64,000 nucleotides of DNA from Nocardia jiangxiensis NBRC 101359. Lineage in GTDB: Bacteria; Actinomycetota; Actinomycetes; Mycobacteriales; Mycobacteriaceae. The notes beneath the pieces are model-generated. The model was not told where the DNA came from and made no database searches. It saw only the letters and a program-made list of their open reading frames with translations. A program made the position numbers and the translations under genes. Of this stretch, positions 1-7,921 are shown in pieces. Position 1 is the stretch's first letter. Every line of letters starts with the position of its first letter. The stretch spans positions 248,001 to 312,000 of the forward strand of contig NZ_BAGB01000047.1 in the NCBI RefSeq assembly GCF_000308615.1, given 5' to 3'.

Positions 1-39
1 CCCGTGACGGAGCGGCCCGATATCGCGCGGATCGACTGA
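1..39 (+). CDS. C-terminal end of an upstream gene (partial)
   Basis: Reading from base 1, an open frame encodes the dozen residues PVTERPDIARID and ends in TGA at 37-39, 27 bases before the next start codon. The spacing suits the tail of an upstream gene in the same operon as the amidohydrolases. Too little is present to name a family. Confidence 0.35.
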   Translation, partial: PVTERPDIARID

Positions 40-66
40 CGCGAACAGCGCACCGGGAGAGAGCGG

Positions 67-1161
67 ATGAGCAGATTACTAGCCGACGGGACCCGCATAC
101 CCGTCATCGATGCCAGCGTGCACATCTTCTTCGGGTCGAATCGCGATATGCGCGGATTCCTGCGCGAGCCGTTCGCCAGCCGGGGCATCCCGGATGTGGA
201 GATGGACTGGTACGGGGCGCCGGGCGGGGAATACGCCGAGGGCACCCGCGGGCCGAACAAGCAGTACCCGGGCTCGGACCCCGAACTCGTCGGCGAGGCG
301 CTGTTCGGGGGCCGCGGCGTGGATGTGGCGGTGCTGCATCCGATGACCCGCGGCATCCTGCCGGACCGGCATCTGACCACGGCCGTACTGGCCGCGCACA
401 ACGAGATGATGGTTTCGCGCTGGCTGGAATCCAATCCGTACGCCGACCGGTTCCGCGGCACGATCCGGGTGAATCCGGAGGACATCACCGGCGCCCTGCG
501 CGAAATCGACCGGTGGGCAAGCCATCCCGGCGTCGTGCAGCTCGGGGTTCCGTTGCAGTCGCGTGAGCTGTACGGCAAGCCGCAGTTCTGGCCGCTGTGG
601 GAGGCCGCCGCGCACGCGGGCCTGCCGGTGGCCGTGCACAGCGAGACCGGCGAGAGCGTCGCGTTCCCGCCGACGCCGTCGGGGCACACCCGCACCTACG
701 AGCAGTACCTCGGCTTCACCTCACTGAACTACATCTATCACCTGATGAACATGATCGCCGAGGGCGTGTTCGAGCGGATTCCGGAGCTGAAATTCGTCTG
801 GGCCGACGGCGCGGCGGACATGCTCACGCCGTTCACCTGGCGGATGGACACCTTCGGGCGACCGCATCTGGAGCAGACCCCGTGGGCGCCGCGGATGCCC
901 AGTGACTATCTGCCCGAACACGTGTACTTCGTGCACAACAGTCTCGACGGTCCGGGCGAGGCCGACTTCGCCGCCGAATGGCTCGACTTCACCGGCAAAC
1001 AGGACATGGTGATGTTCGGCTCCAGCTATCCGCACTGGCACTGCGGCGACGTCGACGAGCTGCCGTCCGCGCTCGGCACCGAGCAGCGGGAGAAGTTGTG
1101 CTGGCGCAACGCATCCCGCCTCTACGGCATCGACGTCCCGGCCGCCTCGGCCACCGTGTGA
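67..1161 (+). CDS. Amidohydrolase-2 family protein, possibly catalytically degenerate
   Basis: A 364-residue TIM-barrel protein of the amidohydrolase-2 (ACMSD-like) superfamily, whose usual members are metal-dependent hydrolases or decarboxylases of ring or carboxylic compounds. The fold is recognisable from the barrel strands, the PVAVHSE motif near residue 190 and the C-terminal YPHWH segment near residue 322. The metal-binding residues look eroded: the N-terminal DxHxH is DASVH, and the catalytic Asp of the usual SDYPHW motif is Ser (SSYPHW, residues 319-324). It is followed 11 bases later by a second amidohydrolase. The pair may form a hetero-oligomer in which this subunit is structural. 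The start is the ATG after an AGAG-containing leader. Substrate unknown. Confidence 0.85.
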   Translation: MSRLLADGTRIPVIDASVHIFFGSNRDMRGFLREPFASRGIPDVEMDWYGAPGGEYAEGTRGPNKQYPGSDPELVGEALFGGRGVDVAVLHPMTRGILPDRHLTTAVLAAHNEMMVSRWLESNPYADRFRGTIRVNPEDITGALREIDRWASHPGVVQLGVPLQSRELYGKPQFWPLWEAAAHAGLPVAVHSETGESVAFPPTPSGHTRTYEQYLGFTSLNYIYHLMNMIAEGVFERIPELKFVWADGAADMLTPFTWRMDTFGRPHLEQTPWAPRMPSDYLPEHVYFVHNSLDGPGEADFAAEWLDFTGKQDMVMFGSSYPHWHCGDVDELPSALGTEQREKLCWRNASRLYGIDVPAASATV

Positions 1162-1172
1162 AGGAGAGCACC

Positions 1173-2318
1173 ATGACGCTGGCTCATCAGCAGCATCGCG
1201 CACCGGCCGCGGAGCAGACCGCGGTCCGGGTGGTCGACTCGGACGTCCATCCGGTACCGCGCCGCGGCGAGCTCGTGGAGTACCTCCCCGAGCCGTACCG
1301 CAGCTCGTATTTCCTCAGCCACCGCGTCGGCGACACGATCATCTACGACGCCCCGGACTACGCGCACACCTACGCGATGCGTGCGGACACCTTCCCCGAC
1401 GGCGGCGAATTCCCGGGCAGCGACCCGGAATTGGCGTTCCGGCAGCTGATCGTCGAGGCCGGATCCGATATCGCGATCCTGGAACCGACGGTCAAGGCCA
1501 CCCGGCTGCCCGAGGCCACCTCGGCGATGGCGACCGGGGTGAACCACTGGCTGGCCAATCACTGGCTGGATTCGAAGAACAACTGGCATCAGCGGTGGCG
1601 CGGATCGATCTGCGCGGCCATCGACGATCCGGCGCAGGCGGTCCGCGAGATCGAGCAATGGGCCGGACATCCCTTCATGTCGCAGATCCTGATCAAGGCC
1701 GAGCCGCGGCCGTCCTGGGGTGATCCCAAGTACGACCAGATCTGGGCCACGGCGACCAAACACGATCTGGTGGTCAGCTGTCATCTGGGCCGCGGCGCGT
1801 ACGAGACGATGCCCATGCCGCCGGTCGGATTCCCCAGCTACAACCACGATTTCATGGTCACCTACTCGCTGCTGGCGGCGAATCAGATCATGAGCCTGAT
1901 CTTCGACGGCGTGTTCGACCGGCATCCGAACCTGCGCATCGTATTCGTCGAGCACGCGTTCACCTGGATCCTGCCGCTGATGTGGCGGATGGACGCGATC
2001 TACCGAGCGCGCAAGTCCTTCACCGGAATTCGGCGCAAGCCCTCGGAGTACGTCAAGGAGCACATCCGGTTCACCACCCAGCCGCTGGACTACCCCGAGG
2101 ACAAGACCGAACTGACCCGGGCGTTCGAGTGGATGGAGGCGGACAAGATCCTGCTGTACTCCTCGGACTATCCGCACTGGACGTTCGACGATCCGCGCTG
2201 GCTGGTCAAACACCTGCCGGTGCACGCGCGCGATCGGGTCATGTACCTCAACGGCATCGAAACCTATCACCTGCCCGAGTCGGTGCCCGCGCTCGACGGC
2301 CGCAGGCCGGTGTTCTGA
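1173..2318 (+). CDS. Amidohydrolase-2 family metal-dependent hydrolase
   Basis: A 381-residue TIM-barrel amidohydrolase, paralogous to the preceding protein. It keeps a DSDVHP motif at the N-terminus and an intact SDYPHW motif near the C-terminus, so it is the more likely active member of the pair. The ATG at 1173 is preceded by AAGGAGAG. Longer in-frame extensions run back into the previous gene and are not supported. The stop codon overlaps the start of the Rieske protein by one base, which implies translational coupling. Related actinobacterial proteins act in catabolism of aromatic or polycyclic compounds, but the reaction here cannot be fixed from sequence. Confidence 0.88.
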   Translation: MTLAHQQHRAPAAEQTAVRVVDSDVHPVPRRGELVEYLPEPYRSSYFLSHRVGDTIIYDAPDYAHTYAMRADTFPDGGEFPGSDPELAFRQLIVEAGSDIAILEPTVKATRLPEATSAMATGVNHWLANHWLDSKNNWHQRWRGSICAAIDDPAQAVREIEQWAGHPFMSQILIKAEPRPSWGDPKYDQIWATATKHDLVVSCHLGRGAYETMPMPPVGFPSYNHDFMVTYSLLAANQIMSLIFDGVFDRHPNLRIVFVEHAFTWILPLMWRMDAIYRARKSFTGIRRKPSEYVKEHIRFTTQPLDYPEDKTELTRAFEWMEADKILLYSSDYPHWTFDDPRWLVKHLPVHARDRVMYLNGIETYHLPESVPALDGRRPVF

Positions 2319-2710
2319 TGACAGAGGAGCACGAACCGTCCCGGCTGGCCCAAGGGCGCGAACACGTCGTCGCGACGGTCGAGGAGATTCCGCCCGGGTC
2401 GTCCAAGGTGGTGCCGATCGGACGGCACGGCGTCGGGGTCTACAACGTCAACGGCACGTTCTACGCGATCGCGAATTACTGCCCGCACGAGGGCGGCCCG
2501 CTGTGTTCCGGACGCGCGCGCGGGCGCACGATCGTCGACGACTCCGTGCCCGGCGACCAGGTCATGGTGCGCGATCAGGAGTACATCTACTGCCCGTGGC
2601 ACCAGTGGGGTTTCGAACTCGCGACCGGGACCACGGCGGTCAAACCCGAATGGAGTATCCGCACCTATCCGGTGCGGGTCGTCGGCGATTCCGTCGTCGT
2701 GCTGGCGTGA
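2318..2710 (+). CDS. Rieske [2Fe-2S] ferredoxin
   Basis: A 130-residue Rieske-domain protein that carries electrons or serves as the ferredoxin component of a non-heme oxygenase. Both cluster motifs are visible: CPHEGG near residue 50 and CPWHQWGFEL near residue 91, giving the 2-Cys 2-His ligand set. There is no catalytic oxygenase domain. The insertion between the motifs (about 40 residues) is longer than in minimal Rieske ferredoxins. The ATG overlaps the stop of the amidohydrolase, so the gene is part of the same operon. The oxygenase partner is not in the window and may lie to the left. Confidence 0.9.
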   Translation: MTEEHEPSRLAQGREHVVATVEEIPPGSSKVVPIGRHGVGVYNVNGTFYAIANYCPHEGGPLCSGRARGRTIVDDSVPGDQVMVRDQEYIYCPWHQWGFELATGTTAVKPEWSIRTYPVRVVGDSVVVLA

Positions 2711-2722
2711 GAGAGGATGCCC

Positions 2723-3592
2723 ATGGCTTCGGTGACGGTGAACGGCGGCGAGGTCGTCTACGAAATCCTCGGTGAGGCAGGCGATCTCGTCGTCCTTACG
2801 CCGGGTGGCCGATTCGGCATGAATGTTCCGGGACTGCGCCCGCTGGCCGAGGCGATCGTGGCCGGCGGCTATCGGGTGCTGCTGTGGGATCGGCCCAACT
2901 GCGGCGCTTCGGATGTGCAGTTCTACGGGCAGTCCGAATCGCATATGCGCGCCGAGACGCTCGACGGCCTGCTCGACGCACTGGACGAGGGTCCGTGCAT
3001 CCTCGCGGGCGGCTCGGGCGGTGCGCGCGATTCGATGCTCACCGCGATGCTGTATCCGGAGCGGGTCACCAAACTCGCGCTGTGGAATATCGTCGGCGGC
3101 GTCTACGGGATGTTCAATCTGGGCGCGTTCTACGTGCTGCCGAGCCTGCAGACCGTGCGCGGCGGCGGCACCGAGGCGCTGCCGAAGATGCGGGAGTGGC
3201 GCGAGCGGGTGGCTGCCAATCCCCGCAACGACCAGCGCCTGCGGAATCTGGACCGGGACGAGTTCATCAAACTGTCGCTGCGCTGGCTCAATGCGTACGT
3301 GCCCAAACCCGGGCAGACCATCGCCGGGGTGGACGACGAGATGTTCGAGCGAATCACGGTGCCCACCTTGATCATTCGCGGCGGCGTCGGCGATCTGGAT
3401 CATCCGAAGCGGACCTCGCTCGAGGTGAGCTGCCTGATCGCGGGCTCGACGGTGATCGAACCGCCGTGGCCGGAGGACGCCTGGGAACGCGCGGTCGAGG
3501 ATCAGGGCAGCGGGCGGGTCGATCACTTCAACCTGTTCGACACCTGGGTGCAGGCCGCCCCGCCGATCCTGGAATTCCTGGACCGCCGATGA
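2723..3592 (+). CDS. Alpha/beta hydrolase
   Basis: A 289-residue alpha/beta-hydrolase-fold enzyme. Visible features are the oxyanion-region GGRFG near residue 30, the nucleophile elbow GGSGGA near residue 95, an acid region around GGVGDLDHP and a C-terminal VDHFNLF that supplies the histidine. I prefer the ATG at 2723 because GAGAGG lies six bases upstream; the ATG at 2717 directly abuts that site. It follows the Rieske gene by 12 bases and continues the operon. It probably hydrolyses an ester, lactone or C-C bond in the pathway served by the amidohydrolases. Substrate unknown. Confidence 0.85.
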   Translation: MASVTVNGGEVVYEILGEAGDLVVLTPGGRFGMNVPGLRPLAEAIVAGGYRVLLWDRPNCGASDVQFYGQSESHMRAETLDGLLDALDEGPCILAGGSGGARDSMLTAMLYPERVTKLALWNIVGGVYGMFNLGAFYVLPSLQTVRGGGTEALPKMREWRERVAANPRNDQRLRNLDRDEFIKLSLRWLNAYVPKPGQTIAGVDDEMFERITVPTLIIRGGVGDLDHPKRTSLEVSCLIAGSTVIEPPWPEDAWERAVEDQGSGRVDHFNLFDTWVQAAPPILEFLDRR

Positions 3593-3609
3593 CGCAGGCC
3601 GCCCGCCCC

Positions 3610-4077
3610 TCACCGGGTGCTGATGCGGACCTCGCAGTTGAGCGCCGCCTCGAGCGCGGTGTGGATCCGGCTCTCGGGGATGCGTTCGAGGTCGGCGGAC
3701 CGCAGCGTGATGTGCACGATGTCGAAGCCGTCCGCGTCCGCCTCGCGCACGACCTCGCCGGTCAGGCCGAAGCCCGCCAGGACGCCGTGCGCGTCGTCGT
3801 CGGTGCCGCGGCTGACGTAGGTCACCGCCGCGGGCACCGGTTCGGTGCCGAATGCCTTGGCACACAACAGCACTGCCTCGCGCACGCCGGCGTCGGCGTC
3901 GGCGGTGTCGATCAGCAGCTGCACCTCGCGTCGCGGCGGGAGTTCCGCACTGTCCCCCTGAATTTCGGCCCCGAGCGTCGCGGCGTCGGCACGCAGGGCG
4001 CCCATCCCCTGCGCCCACCGGGCCGCCGTGAGCTCCCGGGCCGGGTCGACATCGATGCGCAGCACTGCGGTTCTCAT
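3610..4077 (-). CDS. Conserved hypothetical protein, about 155 residues
   Basis: This leftward reading frame starts MRTAVLRIDVDP and has a natural actinobacterial composition (alternating hydrophobic strands and acidic helices), unlike the Arg/His-rich overlapping frames, so it is probably real. It lies convergent to the alpha/beta hydrolase (17 bases apart) and divergent from the NuoF-like gene. No domain, signal peptide or membrane segment is recognised; two alpha-beta units of similar pattern suggest a small cytosolic ferredoxin-like or dimeric barrel fold. Function unknown. Confidence 0.6.
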   Translation of the reverse strand: MRTAVLRIDVDPARELTAARWAQGMGALRADAATLGAEIQGDSAELPPRREVQLLIDTADADAGVREAVLLCAKAFGTEPVPAAVTYVSRGTDDDAHGVLAGFGLTGEVVREADADGFDIVHITLRSADLERIPESRIHTALEAALNCEVRISTR

Positions 4078-4167
4078 GTCTGCCAGCGTAACCACCGGCT
4101 CGGCGCACCCACCAGCCCGCGGCCGACCTTCCGCCCACTGGCCTGTTTCCAGCCGAAAGAGGTTGCC

Positions 4168-5466
4168 ATGCAAGAGATTTTCGACCCGGTCGGGGTGCTC
4201 GCCGCCCCCGGTATCGAACCACGTCTGCTCCGCGCCGGATCGGAGGTGGAGGATCTGGCCGCCTACCGTGCGAGCGGAGGCTATCGCGCGTCGGACTCGG
4301 TGGCGGAGCTGCTCGAGGAGATCCGGCACAGCGGTCTGCGCGGCCGCGGCGGCGCGGCGTTCCCGACGGCGATCAAACTGGGTTCGGTGCGCGACGCGCA
4401 CCTGCGCGGCAGCGCGACCGTGGTGGTCGCCAACGGCGAGGAGGGCGAACCCGCCTCGGTCAAGGACCGCTGGCTGCTGTGCCACCGCCCGCATCTGGTG
4501 CTGGACGGGCTGCGCCTGGCCGCCGCGATCGCGGGTGCGGCGCACGCCTACGTGTACGTCTCCGATGCCGAGGCCGCGCGGCGCGTCGACGCGGCGCTGA
4601 CCGAGTTGGACGGCACCGGCCTCATCGGAGTGCGGATCGAATTGGTCACCGTCGCACCGGGTTACGTCGCCGGAGAGGAGACCGCGGCGATCCGCGCGAT
4701 CAACGGCGGCCCGGCCAAACCCTCGGACAAACCGCCGCGGCCGTTCGAATCCGGCGTGGACGATCTGCCCACGGCGGTGAGCAATGTGGAGACCCTGGCG
4801 AATCTGCCGTTCATCCATCGGCACGGCGGCCAGGCGTTCCGCGAGGAGGGTACCGCCGGATCGCCCGGCACCTTCCTGATCACGGTCACCGGCGCGGGCC
4901 GCGGGCCCGGTCTCTACGAACTCCCGCACGGCGCGAGGTTCGCCGATCTGCTTGCCTTACATCGGATTTCACCACAGGACGTGCGCGGCGCGCTGATGGG
5001 CGGCTACTTCTCGGGGATGGCCGATCGCGCGATCCTGGACGCCACCCTGGACCACGAAGCGATCCGCGGCCTGGGCTACGGCCTGGGCTGCGGGGCGATA
5101 TCGCTGATCACCGGCGAATGCCCGGTCGCGGTGGCGGCCTCGGTACTCGGATATTTCGACCGGGAGAACGCCGGACAGTGCGGTTCCTGCTTCAACGGCA
5201 CCGCGGCCATGGCGGCAGTGGCGGCCGCCCTGCGCGACGGACGCGCCACCGACGCGGATGTCGAACGCCTGCAACGCTGGTCGGTGGTGCTGCGCGGCCG
5301 CGGCGCCTGCGGCACCCTGGACGGCGCGTGCAATACCGCCGCCACCCTGCTGACCCGATTCCCGGCCGAGGTCGCCACCCACCTCGACGGCCGGTGCCCG
5401 GATTGCGCACAGCAGCTCTACCTGGCCGATCGGCCGTTCGACGCACGAAAGGTACTGGTGCCGTGA
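4168..5466 (+). CDS. Stand-alone NuoF-like NADH:acceptor flavoprotein
   Basis: A 432-residue protein homologous to the 51-kDa NADH/FMN subunit of complex I and NAD-linked hydrogenases. In order it shows the Gly-rich GRGGAAFPTA motif (about residue 60), the FMN-site NGEEGEPASVKDR, the GEETAAIRAINGG motif, an SLBB region (GPGLYELPHG) and a C-terminal iron-sulfur region with Cys 338, 341, 381 and 388. The usual CxxCxxC triad is incomplete because the third position is Gly. No other complex I gene is near. The next gene overlaps its stop and encodes a small ferredoxin, so the pair probably passes electrons from NAD(P)H to an oxygenase or P450. Start ATG follows AAAGAGG. Confidence 0.85.
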   Translation: MQEIFDPVGVLAAPGIEPRLLRAGSEVEDLAAYRASGGYRASDSVAELLEEIRHSGLRGRGGAAFPTAIKLGSVRDAHLRGSATVVVANGEEGEPASVKDRWLLCHRPHLVLDGLRLAAAIAGAAHAYVYVSDAEAARRVDAALTELDGTGLIGVRIELVTVAPGYVAGEETAAIRAINGGPAKPSDKPPRPFESGVDDLPTAVSNVETLANLPFIHRHGGQAFREEGTAGSPGTFLITVTGAGRGPGLYELPHGARFADLLALHRISPQDVRGALMGGYFSGMADRAILDATLDHEAIRGLGYGLGCGAISLITGECPVAVAASVLGYFDRENAGQCGSCFNGTAAMAAVAAALRDGRATDADVERLQRWSVVLRGRGACGTLDGACNTAATLLTRFPAEVATHLDGRCPDCAQQLYLADRPFDARKVLVP

Positions 5467-5669
5467 AGATTCGACTCGACCGGACGATGTGCGACGGATT
5501 CGGCATCTGCGCCAAGCACGCACCCGGATACTTCTCCCTGGACGACTGGGGTTACGCCTCGCTGGAGGGCGACGGCGTGGTCGATCCCGCCGATCGCGAC
5601 GGAGTGATGCGTGCCCTGTTGGACTGCCCGGCCCATGCCATCATCCGGCTCGCCGACCCCGAATCCTGA
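5463..5669 (+). CDS. Small ferredoxin, P450-type ([3Fe-4S] or [4Fe-4S])
   Basis: A 68-residue ferredoxin with the CDGFGIC ... CPAHAI pattern typical of the single-cluster ferredoxins that serve actinobacterial cytochromes P450. The central position is Gly-Ile rather than a third closely spaced Cys, which favours a [3Fe-4S] cluster. The GTG start overlaps the stop of the NuoF-like reductase by three bases, indicating strict co-translation. A strong terminator begins at its stop codon. The client oxygenase is not in the window. Confidence 0.9.
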   Translation: MKIRLDRTMCDGFGICAKHAPGYFSLDDWGYASLEGDGVVDPADRDGVMRALLDCPAHAIIRLADPES

Positions 5670-5712
5670 AAAACCGTGTGGCCCGGCATTTATGCCGGGC
5701 CACACGGTTTTT
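5669..5712. terminator. Strong bidirectional rho-independent terminator
   Basis: Two 21-base arms are perfectly complementary, separated by only two bases (loop centre at 5690-5691). The stem is GC-rich at its core and ends in five A on the left and five T on the right, so it can terminate both the ferredoxin transcript and the convergent leftward operon that ends at 5729. Confidence 0.93.
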
Positions 5713-5728
5713 CGGATCCTGCGAACGT

Positions 5729-6067
5729 TCAGTCCGCGCTGCTGCCCGTGTCGCGGGCGCGCCAGATCTGGACCGAGAGCGTCGACATGTCCAGGGTGGG
5801 GCTGAGCTTGATCTCCCCCGTCGCCGCCTTCGCGCCGAACGCCTTGGCCACATCCTCGGGATCACCGCTGAGTTCGTACACCGCGAGGTAGCGGTGCGCG
5901 GGCTCACCGCCGCCGCCGAGGGCGCTGGGCACGATCTCGTACCGCTCACCACGCACCACGCCGGGCACCTCGGCCACGTCGGCGAGGTGTGTGTTGTCGT
6001 ACCAGTCGTTGAACGCATCGTCCTGTCCGGCAACGGCATTGGAGAATACGAGCATCTTCGAGTTCAT
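5729..6067 (-). CDS. Dimeric alpha/beta-barrel (EthD/DUF4286-like) protein
   Basis: A 112-residue protein beginning MNSKMLVFSNAVAG with an NDWYDNTHLADV motif near residue 20, typical of small ferredoxin-like dimeric barrels of the EthD or DUF4286 type. Such proteins act as lyases, cyclases or monooxygenase partners in catabolic clusters, and many have unknown roles. An AAGGA site lies eight bases before the ATG. It is the last gene of a leftward three-gene operon (7090 to 5729) ending at the shared terminator. Substrate unknown. Confidence 0.8.
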   Translation of the reverse strand: MNSKMLVFSNAVAGQDDAFNDWYDNTHLADVAEVPGVVRGERYEIVPSALGGGGEPAHRYLAVYELSGDPEDVAKAFGAKAATGEIKLSPTLDMSTLSVQIWRARDTGSSAD

Positions 6068-6086
6068 GACGGAAATCCTTCCCGGT

Positions 6087-6389
6087 TCAATCGCTGGCGG
6101 GAAGCGGTTTGGCCTCCTTGAGCGCCAGCGGCGTCGCGCCGATGCTCAGGGTGCCCGCACCGGCCTTGGTCACCAGCACCTCGGCTCCGGACTCGTCGAC
6201 GTACCGCTTGCCCAGCAGATTGCCGTCGCTGAGGTCCGCGGCCACCGTCGCGCCCGGTTCCGGCTTCCCGTCGATCGGAATCATAGGAACACCTCCGGCA
6301 CGCAGATCGTCGAGGCTGTCCGAAGCCCGCACGACGATCACCTCCGTATCGCACACCTGGCTGCGTAGCCGATTGCCGTTCTTGACCAT
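6087..6389 (-). CDS. Conserved hypothetical protein, 100 residues
   Basis: A 100-residue soluble protein starting MVKNGNRLRSQVCDTEVIVV. The ATG at 6389 is chosen because an AAAGGA site lies six bases upstream; the longer frame from 6410 has none. It is rich in beta-strand with one Cys and no clear metal motif. I have no name for the family; small proteins of this kind occur next to amidohydrolase and CoA-ligase genes in actinobacteria. An ATTCTC/GAGAAT operator sits 60 bases upstream, so it may have its own promoter inside the operon. Confidence 0.7.
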   Translation of the reverse strand: MVKNGNRLRSQVCDTEVIVVRASDSLDDLRAGGVPMIPIDGKPEPGATVAADLSDGNLLGKRYVDESGAEVLVTKAGAGTLSIGATPLALKEAKPLPASD

Positions 6390-6448
6390 TGCGATCCTTT
6401 CCTCGGCCACGACGATCCGCGCGGATCCCTCCGAGGTGCGGTATCGCC

Positions 6449-6476
6449 ATTCTCTTTATACGAGAATAACATATCC
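6449..6476. promoter_or_regulatory. GAGAAT-type operator
   Basis: ATTCTC (6449-6454) and GAGAAT (6462-6467) form an inverted repeat in an AT-rich island upstream of the gene starting at 6389. The segment GAGAATAACATATCC at 6462-6476, with its following bases, matches the region at 44743-44764 with three differences over 22 bases. Confidence 0.6.
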
Positions 6477-6487
6477 GCCATGGTGGC

Positions 6488-7090
6488 TCAGGCGGGCGTG
6501 GTCAGATCCGCCCCGCCCCACAGTCCGGTCAGCAGCAGTTCGCCGCAGTGGAACACCTCGACGCCGCCCACCTCGGCCGCCGGTTCACCCGCGGCGGCCA
6601 GCGCGGCGCTCTTGAACGCCCGCGCGGCGACACTGAGCCGGTGCTGGGCCAGATCCAGGCGCCCGTCGAGTTCGGCGGGCAGATCCGCACCCCACAGCGC
6701 CACCTCGGTACGCCGTTGTTCGAGGGATTCGAGCACACCGCGACGCACCCGGAGATCGTTCGCGATCAACTCCGGCGCGACGGCCACCGCGTGCGGCCAG
6801 ATGTCGTGCACCGGCGAGGCCAGCGAATCCTCCAGATCCAGCACCGCCGCACCGAGAATCCGCAGCGGGCGCACATCGGTGGTGTCGGCCAGCAGAGCGG
6901 TCACCTCCCAGCCCGCCATGGTCCGGTCGTACATCCAGCCGCCGACGTGCCGGACGGCCTCCACGGCATCGGACGCGACGACCGCGAGCCGGTACCGCAG
7001 CAGGTGTTTGCGGGAATGCGCCCGCCAGCCGGCGACCGAGTACACCTCGCCGGGGACGCAATCGCGGGGACCGGATTTGTGAGCAACCAT
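6488..7090 (-). CDS. Hypothetical protein in the operon next to the MarR gene
   Basis: A 200-residue soluble protein starting MVAHKSGPRDCVPGEVYSV. The ATG at 7090 has an AAGGA site nine bases upstream, which decides it over the ATG at 7099. The sequence is helix-rich in the second half (residues 100-190) and holds few cysteines. No domain is recognised. It heads a leftward operon with the two small proteins downstream, and a perfect GAGAAT-N3-ATTCTC palindrome lies 40 bases upstream, so it is probably controlled by the adjacent MarR regulator. Function unknown. Confidence 0.7.
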   Translation of the reverse strand: MVAHKSGPRDCVPGEVYSVAGWRAHSRKHLLRYRLAVVASDAVEAVRHVGGWMYDRTMAGWEVTALLADTTDVRPLRILGAAVLDLEDSLASPVHDIWPHAVAVAPELIANDLRVRRGVLESLEQRRTEVALWGADLPAELDGRLDLAQHRLSVAARAFKSAALAAAGEPAAEVGGVEVFHCGELLLTGLWGGADLTTPA

Positions 7091-7129
7091 GATTTCCATC
7101 CTTCGCCGGAGCCGGGGCGGCATCAGGGC

Positions 7130-7144
7130 GAGAATATCATTCTC
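7130..7144. promoter_or_regulatory. Perfect palindromic operator GAGAATATCATTCTC
   Basis: Six-base arms GAGAAT and ATTCTC flank ATC, located between the MarR gene and the operon starting at 7090. The identical 15-mer recurs at 7797-7811. Placement just upstream of the 7090 start suits repression by a MarR dimer. Confidence 0.75.
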
Positions 7145-7221
7145 CCCATGGAAGCGAGTCGTTCTGACGAGATCCGTGCGAAGGGATCGGCGAGGGCGCG
7201 ATCCGCGCCGATCCGGACCAC

Positions 7222-7716
7222 TCAGAGCGCGCGGTTGCCCGAAACCTGCGCGGTCGCCTGCGCCAGCGCCGTATTGACCTCCTCGACGAAATCCACCAGC
7301 GTCGCCAGACTCTCCTCGTCCTGCGGCAGGGTCTCGTCCAGCGCGGCGAGCTCACCGAACAGCGGGGCGACGGCGACCTCCGCGCGCACCGCCACCAATT
7401 CCACCCACACCCTGCGGCGATCCTCCGAATCACGGGTCCGCCGAACGTAACCCGCGCGCTCGAGCCGGTCGACCACGGCGGTGATCGCGCCACCCCGGGC
7501 GATGCCGAGCAACTCCGCGAGCCGGCCGGGCGTCAGCCGCCCGCGCATCCACAACAGATTCAGACAGGTCAGATCCGCGACGGTGATACCCAGATCGGCC
7601 GCGACCGCGGAGTAGAGCACGACCGTGCGGGTGGCCTGCACCCGCAGGCCCTCGCGTAGCGAATTCAAGGTCTCGGCCCGCGCGCTGTACGTCGTCGTTC
7701 GCACGTGTTTCTCCAT
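7222..7716 (-). CDS. MarR family transcriptional regulator
   Basis: A 164-residue winged-helix regulator. The MarR core is visible: helix-turn-helix LTPGRLAELLGIARGGAITAVVDRLERAGYVRR at about residues 61-93 and the wing RRTRDSEDRRRVWVELV, with dimerisation helices at both ends. It is flanked on each side by copies of the palindrome GAGAATATCATTCTC (7130 and 7797), the natural candidate for its binding site. MarR proteins usually release DNA on binding a phenolic or CoA-linked ligand. The likely targets are the divergent amidohydrolase gene and the operon at 7090. Confidence 0.92.
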   Translation of the reverse strand: MEKHVRTTTYSARAETLNSLREGLRVQATRTVVLYSAVAADLGITVADLTCLNLLWMRGRLTPGRLAELLGIARGGAITAVVDRLERAGYVRRTRDSEDRRRVWVELVAVRAEVAVAPLFGELAALDETLPQDEESLATLVDFVEEVNTALAQATAQVSGNRAL

Positions 7717-7796
7717 CCATCCAGCCCCTGCGGGAACTCCGACGAGAACGACACCGATCGAAAACGCCTCCGGCAGCGCACTCGTATAACTTAAAT

Positions 7797-7811
7797 GAGA
7801 ATATCATTCTC
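7797..7811. promoter_or_regulatory. Operator GAGAATATCATTCTC, copy 2
   Basis: Identical to the 7130-7144 palindrome. It lies in the divergent region between the MarR gene and the amidohydrolase at 7996. An ATG overlaps it, but translation from there is unlikely. Confidence 0.75.
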
Positions 7812-7837
7812 CAAGATGGCAATGGGAGGTTTTGATC

Positions 7838-7921
7838 GTGGTCCGACACGACTTCGACCACCACCACATCGTCCGGCTCCCCTGGCGGCCGGGAGGGGCG
7901 CGAGAGTATCATTCTCTTTGA
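7838..7921 (+). CDS. Possible 27-residue small peptide
   Basis: A GTG-initiated reading frame of 27 codons has a good ribosome site (GGGAGG, eight bases before the start) and lies between two operator copies, ending at TGA 7919-7921. The product begins VVRHDFDHHHIVRLPW and is His/Arg-rich. It could be a leader peptide for the amidohydrolase gene or a chance frame. No family is recognised. Confidence 0.3.
   Translation: MVRHDFDHHHIVRLPWRPGGAREYHSL

Noticed and set aside
2267..4222. A 651-codon leftward open frame
   Set aside because: Opposes the Rieske and hydrolase genes; only its fragment within 3610-4077, in a different frame, looks like a protein.
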